Shown piece after piece: positions 1 to 5,981 of a stretch of 5,981 bases of DNA. The position numbers were made by a program, and so were the translations under genes. The notes under the pieces are model-generated. The model saw only the letters and a list, made by a program, of their open reading frames with translations, did not search any database and was not told where the DNA came from. Numbering within the stretch: the stretch's first letter is position 1; each line of letters begins with the position of its first letter. The DNA comes from Sphingobacteriales bacterium (GTDB lineage Bacteria > Bacteroidota > Bacteroidia > Chitinophagales > Chitinophagaceae). The stretch spans positions 1 through 5,981 of the forward strand of contig JAHEFC010000260.1 of assembly GCA_024640385.1 (NCBI GenBank), in the 5' to 3' direction.

Positions 1-2180
1 ATGGGTTCGCCAGTATGCTTACAGTGGTATTGGTTGGATTGCCCGTATTGGTTTACATGTTATTCAGCCATTCAGGGTTCGGCTATGTCTGGTGGGGATT
101 GGCGATGGTAATGGGAATACTTGCTTTCATGATATGGGCCTATGGAGATCTGAAAAAGAAAAAAAAATTGTACCGGTTCCTCACCAACAGAATTCCCCGG
201 GTGGCGCCCGTTATTGATGAAATATTTGCGGGGGAACTGAGGCGATCCCAGTTGTTTTCCGCTGTGATCTATTCTCTTTTTGTTGAACTGGCTGGTGTGG
301 TACATGTTTACCTGGCCATGCTGGCACTTGGTGCAGAACCTGCATTCGGGGCCGCAGCATCTTCATATATGGTGGCGGTGATCATGATGATCGTGTCGCC
401 GTTTCTTCGTGGACTTGGAATGGTCGAGTTATCTATGGTCTATGTGTTGGGACGTTTTGGATACAACGCACCCACTGCTCTTTCCATTGCCATTCTATAC
501 AGGGTATTTGAATTCTGGCTTCCCCTTTTTGCCGGGTTATTTGCTTTTGCCTGGAAGGGGAGGAAATTTATGTTGAGAGTGGTTCCGGTTCTGCTAACTT
601 CATTGCTTGGAGTGATCAATATCATTTCGGTATTGACGCCACCGGTGCATCACAGAATGAGTTTGCTCAGGGAATATATCCCGCTTGAGATCATTCATGC
701 TTCCAATTTCATGGTCCTTTTTGTTGGCCTGGCTTTACTTGTAACTTCCGCATTCCTGATCAGGGGGTTCAGAAATGCCTGGATACTGGCCATGTTCTTT
801 ACTGTTTTTTCCCTGGCTGGTCACCTGACCAAAGCATTTGACTATGAAGAAGCCATGATTGCAGGTCTTACGCTGCTTGTACTGGCATTTTCGGGTAACC
901 AGTACCGGATCAGGAGCAGCAGCAGGTGGATGATCGCAGGAGTAAAAACAGCGTTCATCGGAATGGCCGCAGTTCTCTTGTTTGGATTTAGCAGTTTTTA
1001 CTTTATTGATATGAAGCATTTTGGAGAAGACTTTACCTGGGTCCAGTCTTTGGAACATAGTATGAAAATATTCCTGCTTGTAAAAGATGAATCACTCCAT
1101 CCGCTGACCAGGTTTGGCGTGGAGTTTGTCTGGTTCATCAGGATCACCGGATTTGTTACCTGGGCTTTTTTTCTGTTCTCCCTGATCAGGCCCCATCTGA
1201 AGCTGCAAAGGAATGCTGTTGATGCCATTTCACGCGCCAGGTTACTGGTAGATCAATATGGTCATTCATCAGTTGACTATTTCAAACTTTACCGCGACAA
1301 ACTATTTTTCTTCTCCGAAATACATGATGCATTCGTAGCCTACCGGGTGTCTGGCGGATTTGCGATCGTACTGGAGGAACCTGTATGTGCGGAAGAGTAT
1401 AAAGTAGATGTTTTGCGGGAGTTTGACAGCAACTGTCACAGAATGGGATTGAAAACAGCATTCTACAGGGTGAATGAAAACAGTATGCCCTGGTTCAGCC
1501 AGTTAAAGATGAATAAACTCCTGATTGGACAGGAGGCCATCCTCGACACCAGTAGTTTCAGCCTGGAGGGCCGGGATAGGAAATCACTGCGCAACGGGCT
1601 GAATACCCTGCAGAAAAAAGGATACCAAGTTTCATTGGTAAAACCTCCTCACGATCCTGAATTTCTGAAAAAGTTGCAAAGGGTTTCAGACGAGTGGCTT
1701 GCCAGTTATCACAAGGAAGAAATGATATTTTCCCAGGGGATGTTTGACGAAAACGAGATCAGTGAGCAGGATCTGATCGTTCTTGAAGACCAGGAAGATA
1801 ATATCAAGGCATTCCTGAACATTATTCCTGATCATGCGGAAGATGAATGCACCTATGACCTTATCAGGAAAACAGCCGATGCCCCGGCTGGAGCTATGGA
1901 TGCCCTGATCGTAGCCCTGGTTGAATATGCAAAGGAAAGAGGACTCTCATATATCAACCTGGGTCTTGTTCCGATGACGGGGATCACAAAACCGGAGAAT
2001 ACGGCGGAAAGGATCATCAAGATCGCCTCTGCAAGGATTCGCCGGTTCTGGCATTATCGTGGCTTGAGAGAGTTCAAGGAAAAATATGCAACATACTGGG
2101 AGAACAAATACCTGGTATATGAGAATGATTTCGACCTTCTGCAACTTCCCCTTGCATTAAGCAAAGTGATGAAACCATGA
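1..2180 (+). CDS. mprF: MprF-like bifunctional aminoacyl-phospholipid synthase/flippase, 5' end outside window
   Basis: The reading frame is open from base 3 to the left edge, so the true start is probably upstream. The ATG at 15 is internal; residues below count from it (721 aa). Full-length MprF proteins are roughly 840 aa, so about a hundred N-terminal residues seem to be missing. Residues 1-390 are mostly hydrophobic helices, about eleven by eye, broken by a basic cytoplasmic stretch (DLKKKKK, 45-51). This matches the LPG_synthase_TM/UPF0104 flippase region; RGLGMVE (132-138) is its typical GxG..E motif. Residues about 405-715 match the DUF2156 catalytic domain: RKSLRNGLN (522-530), IFSQGMFDE (571-579), YDLIRK (614-619), GAMD (626-629), NLGLVP (648-653) and the GLREFKEKY ending (683-691). 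The family transfers Lys or Ala from aminoacyl-tRNA to phosphatidylglycerol on the inner leaflet and flips the product outward, lowering negative surface charge. Which amino acid and which acceptor lipid are used here cannot be read from sequence. It overlaps the next gene by 4 bases. Confidence 0.88.
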   Translation, partial: GFASMLTVVLVGLPVLVYMLFSHSGFGYVWWGLAMVMGILAFMIWAYGDLKKKKKLYRFLTNRIPRVAPVIDEIFAGELRRSQLFSAVIYSLFVELAGVVHVYLAMLALGAEPAFGAAASSYMVAVIMMIVSPFLRGLGMVELSMVYVLGRFGYNAPTALSIAILYRVFEFWLPLFAGLFAFAWKGRKFMLRVVPVLLTSLLGVINIISVLTPPVHHRMSLLREYIPLEIIHASNFMVLFVGLALLVTSAFLIRGFRNAWILAMFFTVFSLAGHLTKAFDYEEAMIAGLTLLVLAFSGNQYRIRSSSRWMIAGVKTAFIGMAAVLLFGFSSFYFIDMKHFGEDFTWVQSLEHSMKIFLLVKDESLHPLTRFGVEFVWFIRITGFVTWAFFLFSLIRPHLKLQRNAVDAISRARLLVDQYGHSSVDYFKLYRDKLFFFSEIHDAFVAYRVSGGFAIVLEEPVCAEEYKVDVLREFDSNCHRMGLKTAFYRVNENSMPWFSQLKMNKLLIGQEAILDTSSFSLEGRDRKSLRNGLNTLQKKGYQVSLVKPPHDPEFLKKLQRVSDEWLASYHKEEMIFSQGMFDENEISEQDLIVLEDQEDNIKAFLNIIPDHAEDECTYDLIRKTADAPAGAMDALIVALVEYAKERGLSYINLGLVPMTGITKPENTAERIIKIASARIRRFWHYRGLREFKEKYATYWENKYLVYENDFDLLQLPLALSKVMKP

Positions 2181-2974
2181 ACAAAGATCACCGTCCCTTG
2201 AAGCAGGTAATTTATTTCTTACTGGTATTATCCTGCATCACTGTTCATCTCGATCTTTCTGCCCAGGACGCCGGCATGCTGCAAGACAGTGTTTCGTTGC
2301 CGCAACAGCAGCCATCTTCAAAACCTTTACGGATCAGGCAATTTATTCTGCCTTCGGCCATGTTCCTGTATGGTGTCACCAGTTTGCACAAAGGTGAAAC
2401 CATGAATGTCAACAAGGAACTCAGGGAGGAGCTGAATATTGAGCATACCCACACGCAGGCCTATGTCGATAATTATCTTCAATATGCTCCAGCTGCAGGT
2501 TTTTATGCATTGAAGGCGATGGGCATTCCCAGTCAGCACAGGTTAGGTGAAGCCAGCATGATCTACCTGACATCAAATCTCATATTGGGGGTTACCGTTA
2601 CATCACTGAAACATCTTACACATGAATGGAGGCCTGATCATTCTGACCAGTTATCCTTTCCATCAGGACATACCGCAACGGCATTTGCCGGTGCTGAATT
2701 TCTTAGAGAAGAATACAAGGATGTATCTCCATGGATCGGGGTGGCGGGATATGCCATGGCCGCAGCAACCGGATTCATGCGGATGTATAACAATGATCAC
2801 TGGCTTGGCGATGTGGTTGCAGGTGCCGGGATAGGTATTGCGTCCACCAGGATCGCTTATTGGCTGTACCCAAGAATAGAGCAACGCTTCTTTAATGGCA
2901 GGGCCCTTCACACCATGGTCATGCCCGGCTATGGCAACGGAGTCTACAGTGTTGCCATGGTTCGCCAATTCTGA
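2177..2974 (+). CDS. Exported PAP2-family lipid phosphatase (PgpB/LpxF-like)
   Basis: 265 aa. All three PAP2 (type 2 phosphatidic acid phosphatase) motifs are present. K145 with R152-P153 forms KX6RP, PSGH lies at 162-165, and R202, H208 and D212 form RX5HX3D. By family knowledge H208 is the nucleophile and H165 the acid/base, removing a phosphate from a lipid on the periplasmic side. Residues 9-30 form a hydrophobic segment ending in LSAQ, consistent with a signal peptide cleaved near residue 30 or with an N-terminal anchor. Further hydrophobic stretches lie near 101-115, 124-144, 184-201 and 212-231. The chain ends in a short segment closing on Phe (YSVAMVRQF). The start overlaps the stop of the MprF-like gene (ATGA) and lacks a Shine-Dalgarno sequence, so translational coupling is likely. 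Possible substrates are undecaprenyl diphosphate, phosphatidylglycerol phosphate or the lipid A phosphate removed by LpxF, itself a PAP2 enzyme in Bacteroides. The family call is firm; the substrate is unknown. Confidence 0.9.
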   Translation: MNKDHRPLKQVIYFLLVLSCITVHLDLSAQDAGMLQDSVSLPQQQPSSKPLRIRQFILPSAMFLYGVTSLHKGETMNVNKELREELNIEHTHTQAYVDNYLQYAPAAGFYALKAMGIPSQHRLGEASMIYLTSNLILGVTVTSLKHLTHEWRPDHSDQLSFPSGHTATAFAGAEFLREEYKDVSPWIGVAGYAMAAATGFMRMYNNDHWLGDVVAGAGIGIASTRIAYWLYPRIEQRFFNGRALHTMVMPGYGNGVYSVAMVRQF

Positions 2975-3099
2975 TCTGATGATCGATTACCTGCCAATTT
3001 ATTGATTGGTTCTGCCGATATTTTTTGCCTGTTCATCGAGCGAAGGAAATGCTGATGAAAACCTGATCAGACCTTTGTGCTGGAATTAAAAGTACGGAC
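2975..3099 (+). promoter_or_regulatory. Intergenic gap with weak hairpin and poor promoter match before the efflux operon
   Basis: This is the only gap above 10 bases between genes, so it is where the upstream transcript should end and the efflux operon's promoter should lie. A 5-bp hairpin, CCAAT (2994-2998) with ATTGG (3005-3009) around a 6-base loop, is followed eleven bases later by a T run (3021-3026). The stem is short and AT-rich, so it is a poor intrinsic terminator. TA at 3019-3020 followed by TTTG at 3024-3027, with TTG at 3002-3004, loosely resembles the Bacteroidota promoter (TTG then TAnnTTTG). The inner spacing is one base too long and the spacer between the boxes is too short. 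No inverted repeat long enough to be a clear regulator operator was seen. Treat this as a candidate region, not a mapped promoter. Confidence 0.25.
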
Positions 3100-4398
3100 A
3101 TGCCTAACACAAAAAGAGGATATCTTATATTCTCTGTTGTATTGATTTTTATTTTTTCATCACCTCAGCTTGCAGCTGCACAGCGTTCGGTTGATACCTT
3201 GACGCTTACGGTTTCCAGGGCAGAAGAGATCTTTCTTCAGAAAAACCTCAGTCTTCTTGCCGAACATTATAATATAGATATTCATAAAGCGCTTATCAGG
3301 CAGGCCAAGGTCTGGGATAATCCCGTGTTAAACACTGATCAGAACATTTTTGACGGGAAATGGTTCCGCCATACCAGTGAAAATGGACAGGCTTACGGGC
3401 AGGTCTATATCCAGGTAATGCAACTGATCAGAACAGCAGGAAAGATCAGGAAGCAAACGAAACTTGCTGAAGATAACCTCTCAGGCGCAGAGGCGCAATT
3501 CGCAGACCTGATGAGAAATCTCAGGTTTACCCTGTCTACGGACATGAATGAACTGGCGAGGTTGCAGAACACTGCAGCGGTATACCAGAATGAACTGGCC
3601 ACCATGGAATCACTGGTCAGGGGCATGGATGAAATGTTCAGGCAGGGTGATGTGTCCCAGAAAGAAAATATCAGGATCAAGGCATTGATGTTCTCACTGC
3701 AGAATGATTATAATGATAATATCAGGAGGCAGTTCGATATACAAAAAGAGTTGGGTATTCTGCTGCAGCTCCAGGATTCAGTTTGGATCAGATCAGATTC
3801 CGGGGACATTCTGCCTGCCGAACAGATCAAAAATGTAGCCCTCACTGAACTGAAAGATACTGCCAGTACATCAAGACCGGACCTGAATATGATGCGTGCC
3901 CAGAATCAGTTCCAGGTGCATAACCTGGCATTGCAGAACGCCATGAAATATCCGGATCTAAACACTGGTATTGAATACGATAAACTGAACAGCTATGTTC
4001 CGGACTATTGGGGCCTGTATATTTCACTTCCGTTACCGGTATTCAATCGCAACAAGGGGAATATCAATGCTGCTGAATTTGCCGTGAAGCAATCCCAAAT
4101 GCAGGTGGAGCAGTTAAGTTCGCAAGTGGATAAGGAAGTAGGAGCAGCCTGGCAGAAACTGGGTAATGCCACGGCCATGCTCAGTAAAAGCAATACGCTG
4201 TTACAGAATGATTACGATACACTACTAAAAAACATGGTGAGCAGCTACCGTCAGCGACAGGTCAGCCTCATCGAATTCGTTGATTTTTTTGATTCATACC
4301 GGGAAACCCGCACCAGGCAATGGCAGTTGGTTACAGACCAGCGCAACGCAGCTGCGGAACTCAACTATGTTACCAACCGGAGTATCATTAAGCTTTAA
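3100..4398 (+). CDS. TolC/CusC-like outer-membrane efflux channel protein
   Basis: 432 aa, the usual size for the TolC (OEP) family. Residues about 8-28 are a hydrophobic signal peptide ending LAAAQ. There is no cysteine anywhere in the protein, so unlike CusC or OprM it is not a lipoprotein. The mature part shows the two-repeat layout of the family. The first half has VSRAEEIFLQKN (39-50) and a strand-plus-helix section around QLIRTAGKIRKQTKLAE (108-124), then long helices to about 225. The second half begins near SRPDL (258-262), the characteristic helix start, followed by the strand and turn SLPLPVFNRNKG (309-320), then long helices with RQRQVSLIEFVDFFDSY (384-400). Trimers of such proteins form an outer-membrane barrel with a periplasmic helical tunnel. 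It is the first gene of an efflux operon and lies 9 bases before the adaptor gene. The next in-frame ATG is far inside, so this start is the only sensible one. No Shine-Dalgarno sequence is evident. Confidence 0.9.
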   Translation: MPNTKRGYLIFSVVLIFIFSSPQLAAAQRSVDTLTLTVSRAEEIFLQKNLSLLAEHYNIDIHKALIRQAKVWDNPVLNTDQNIFDGKWFRHTSENGQAYGQVYIQVMQLIRTAGKIRKQTKLAEDNLSGAEAQFADLMRNLRFTLSTDMNELARLQNTAAVYQNELATMESLVRGMDEMFRQGDVSQKENIRIKALMFSLQNDYNDNIRRQFDIQKELGILLQLQDSVWIRSDSGDILPAEQIKNVALTELKDTASTSRPDLNMMRAQNQFQVHNLALQNAMKYPDLNTGIEYDKLNSYVPDYWGLYISLPLPVFNRNKGNINAAEFAVKQSQMQVEQLSSQVDKEVGAAWQKLGNATAMLSKSNTLLQNDYDTLLKNMVSSYRQRQVSLIEFVDFFDSYRETRTRQWQLVTDQRNAAAELNYVTNRSIIKL

Positions 4399-4407
4399 AC
4401 CAGATCC

Positions 4408-5514
4408 ATGAGAAAAACAATAACAGCCATTTTGATACTGATCACCACATCTTATTTAGCAGGATCATGCAATGGCGCCGATGCTGACGGCGAGAACAAA
4501 CAGGAAACGCACCTGATCTCCGACAGTACCATGCAGTTGCTGAAGATCGATACCGTCAGAATGACTAGTGTAGATGATGAAGTCAAACTCAGCGGCCAGG
4601 TCAGTTTTGACGATAACAAAGTGGTGAAAGTCTATCCTTTTAGCAGCGGCCAGGTGATAAAGGTAAATGTAAGCCTGGGCGATTATGTAAAGGCAGGCCA
4701 GCCTCTGGCAACGATCCGCAGTGCAGAGATTGCCGGTAACTACGGTGACCTCTCAGTGGCTGGTAATGATGTTGCCATTGCAAAACGTGCCATGAACAAT
4801 GCAGAACACCTTTTTAAAAACGGTATCGCCAGCGAGCGCGAATATGAAGAAGCGAAGGAAAATTACAATAAGGCGGTTGCCAATGAAAACAAGATCCGGG
4901 AACAGATCGCGATCAATGGCGGAGGCAGAACTTCCGCCAACGGAACCTATGTGGTAGTGGCGCCAAGGAGTGGCTATGTAGTGGAAAAATTCATCAACCC
5001 CGGTGATTTCATCCGGAACGATAACAGCGGAGACCTTTTTACCATAGGTGATGTGAGTGATGTGTGGATCTGGGCCAATGTGTTTGAAACAGATGTTGCG
5101 AAAATAAAAGAAGGCTATACTGCCGATGTTAGAACGATCGCCTATCCGGATACTGTATTTTCCGGCAGGGTGGACAGGATCAATGAAGTGCTGGACCCGG
5201 TTACCAAAGTGATGAAGGTGAGGATCGTGCTGCCCAATAAGAATGGCATGCTTAAGCCCGAAATGTTTGCCAATATCACGATCAGGAATAATGAAAGTAG
5301 GAAAGCGATCTCAGTGCCTTCTTCAGCCATCATCAGTGAGAACGGAAAAAATTATGTGGTGGTATTCAATAACCAGGACGACATCAAAGTGAAGGAAGTT
5401 TCTATTCTAAAAACAACCCGTTCTACTACATTCCTGAATTCCGGAGTGGCCGAAGGTGAGAGACTGATCACTTCCAATCAGATCCTGGTTTATGGAAAGT
5501 TAAAGGAGAAATAA
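4408..5514 (+). CDS. RND periplasmic adaptor (membrane fusion) lipoprotein, HlyD/CusB-like
   Basis: 368 aa. The N-terminus is a lipoprotein signal with the lipobox-like sequence LAGSC, giving an acylated Cys21; A at -3 is not the commonest residue but fits the general pattern. Domains in order are an N-terminal strand region (about 36-70); first half of the lipoyl/biotinyl-like domain (72-103, with GQVIKVNVSLGDYVKAGQPL); a short two-helix coiled-coil hairpin (about 115-168); second lipoyl half (179-215, APRSGYVVEKFINPGDFI); β-barrel (about 217-295, with DVWIWANVFETD and LKPEMFANI); and membrane-proximal domain (about 299-366, VPSSAI near its start). It would bridge the pump and outer-membrane channel in the periplasm. 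The mature chain has only two histidines (35 and 134) and no cysteine after the lipid anchor. The Met/His-rich metal-binding N-terminus and CusF-like domain known from CusB-type proteins are not visible. Nine bases separate it from the channel gene and six from the pump gene, so all three are probably cotranscribed. Confidence 0.9.
   Translation: MRKTITAILILITTSYLAGSCNGADADGENKQETHLISDSTMQLLKIDTVRMTSVDDEVKLSGQVSFDDNKVVKVYPFSSGQVIKVNVSLGDYVKAGQPLATIRSAEIAGNYGDLSVAGNDVAIAKRAMNNAEHLFKNGIASEREYEEAKENYNKAVANENKIREQIAINGGGRTSANGTYVVVAPRSGYVVEKFINPGDFIRNDNSGDLFTIGDVSDVWIWANVFETDVAKIKEGYTADVRTIAYPDTVFSGRVDRINEVLDPVTKVMKVRIVLPNKNGMLKPEMFANITIRNNESRKAISVPSSAIISENGKNYVVVFNNQDDIKVKEVSILKTTRSTTFLNSGVAEGERLITSNQILVYGKLKEK
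5502..5508 (+). promoter_or_regulatory. Possible ribosome binding site for the RND pump gene
   Basis: AAAGGAG lies in the last codons of the adaptor gene, 12 bases before the ATG at 5521. This is a good anti-Shine-Dalgarno match, though the spacer is on the long side. A second purine run, AAGGGG (5514-5519), is only one base from the ATG and too close to act. The other complete genes in this window lack any such motif, as is usual in Bacteroidota, where initiation relies little on Shine-Dalgarno pairing. The match may therefore be chance from the lysine/glutamate codons at the adaptor C-terminus (KLKEK). Confidence 0.3.
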
Positions 5515-5520
5515 AGGGGT

Positions 5521-5981
5521 ATGAACAAGTTTATTAAGAATATCATTCATTTCAGCCTTCGCCACAGGTATTTTGTGTTTTTCATGACGGCGGTACTGGC
5601 GGTCATTGGATTTATCAGTTATCGGAATACCCCTGTGGAGACTTTTCCTGATGTGACCAATACGCAGATCATTATCATTGCCCAATGGCCGGGGAGAAGC
5701 GCAGAAGAAGTTGAAAAGTTCGTGACCATCCCGCTTGAAGTGGCCTTGAACAGTGTGCAGAAGAAGGCGAATCTCAGAACAACCTCAGCATTCGGACTCT
5801 GTTATGTCCGCATTATTTTCGATGATGATGTAGACGATGCGTTTGCCAGGCAGCAGGTGTTGAGCCGGCTGGGCAATGCCGACCTGCCCGATGGTGTGAA
5901 ACCTGATGTTCAACCACCATATGGGCCCACCGGTGAGATATTCAGGTATACACTGAAAAGCGAAACCCGGGATATCAGGGA
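5521..5981 (+). CDS. RND efflux pump of the CzcA/CusA heavy-metal-efflux family, 3' end outside window
   Basis: Only the first 153 codons are inside the window, and the frame is still open at the right edge; family members are roughly 1,030-1,050 aa. The visible part covers a short cytoplasmic N-terminus (FIKNIIHFSLRHRYF), the first transmembrane helix (about 17-34) and the start of the periplasmic porter domain. Family hallmarks are FPDVTN (42-47), WPGRSAEEVEKFVTIPLE (56-73), SAFGL (89-93), ARQQV (109-113), LPDGVKPDVQPPYGPTGEI (122-140). These match the HME-RND branch (CzcA, CusA, SilA), which exports cations by proton antiport, rather than the drug-exporting AcrB branch. The stretch LNSVQKKANLRTT (76-88) differs from the LNG(L/I)PG seen in CzcA and CusA, and Cys94 follows FGL where Ser is usual. 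I recall this variant as common in Bacteroidota homologues. The proton-relay residues and the methionine metal path lie beyond the edge, so the substrate cannot be judged. The start follows the adaptor stop by 6 bases. Confidence 0.9.
   Translation, partial: MNKFIKNIIHFSLRHRYFVFFMTAVLAVIGFISYRNTPVETFPDVTNTQIIIIAQWPGRSAEEVEKFVTIPLEVALNSVQKKANLRTTSAFGLCYVRIIFDDDVDDAFARQQVLSRLGNADLPDGVKPDVQPPYGPTGEIFRYTLKSETRDIR

Noticed and set aside
1..17. ATG at base 1 and ATG at base 15 as possible gene starts
   Set aside because: The ATG at 1 is in a different frame that stops within about 40 codons. The ATG at 15 is in frame, but the frame is open to the edge and the protein begins in mid-membrane domain, so it is more likely an internal Met.
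735..1058. Open frame of 107 codons on the minus strand
   Set aside because: It lies wholly inside the membrane region of the MprF-like gene, is rich in Cys, Lys and Gln with no domain pattern, and has no room for its own signals. It is a shadow of the + strand gene.
2622..2834. Open frame of 70 codons on the + strand inside the PAP2 gene
   Set aside because: It is an out-of-frame read of the PAP2 catalytic region, which is clearly coding in the other frame.
2663..2968. Open frame of 101 codons on the minus strand, opposite the PAP2 gene
   Set aside because: It sits opposite conserved PAP2 motifs, and its His- and Gly-rich composition follows from the + strand codons. No family resemblance.
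3070..3077. GACCTTTG as a -7 promoter box just before the TolC-like gene
   Set aside because: It resembles TAnnTTTG except for the first base, but no TTG element sits at the right distance upstream, and it would leave a very short leader.
898..3740. Many copies of ATCAGG/GATCAGG across the window, looking like a dispersed repeat
   Set aside because: Most copies are in coding frame, as Ile-Arg (ATC AGG) or similar codon pairs, or simply reflect preferred codons. There is no fixed spacing or flanking conservation.

Overview
The window reads as chromosomal DNA from a member of the Bacteroidota, possibly Chitinophagaceae or a relative. The reasons are the style of the proteins (SPII-type adaptor, Bacteroidota-type CzcA/CusA pump), the near absence of Shine-Dalgarno sequences before most starts, moderate GC content and heavy use of AGG for arginine. 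This placement is an inference from sequence style, not from a marker gene. All five genes lie on the + strand and are densely packed. I see no RNA gene, CRISPR array, insertion sequence or attachment site.

Left part (1-2974): a two-gene envelope-lipid unit. The first gene is open at the left window edge. It encodes an MprF-like protein with a multi-pass flippase-type membrane region followed by an aminoacyl-phospholipid synthase (DUF2156/LPG synthase C-terminal) domain. Its stop overlaps the start of a PAP2-family phosphatase (ATGA), so the two are probably translationally coupled. The phosphatase has an export signal and a complete catalytic triad of motifs. Both enzymes could alter envelope surface charge, one by adding amino acids to lipid head groups and one by removing phosphate. 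A cationic-peptide-resistance role is therefore a reasonable hypothesis.

Middle (2975-3099): a 125-base gap, the only sizeable non-coding stretch. It holds a weak hairpin, a T run and at best a poor match to a Bacteroidota promoter. It probably separates two transcription units.

Right part (3100-5981): a tripartite efflux operon in the order outer-membrane TolC/CusC-like channel, lipoprotein periplasmic adaptor (HlyD/CusB-like) and inner-membrane RND pump of the CzcA/CusA (heavy-metal-efflux) type. The pump is cut by the right edge after 153 codons. The gaps between these genes are 9 and 6 bases. Together they would form a channel from inner membrane or periplasm to the outside. The family suggests metal cations, but the visible parts carry no clear metal-binding signature, so the substrate is open.

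I do not see a clearly undescribed system. The items most worth a second look are the overlapping MprF-like/PAP2 pair and the divergent porter-domain motif of the RND pump.
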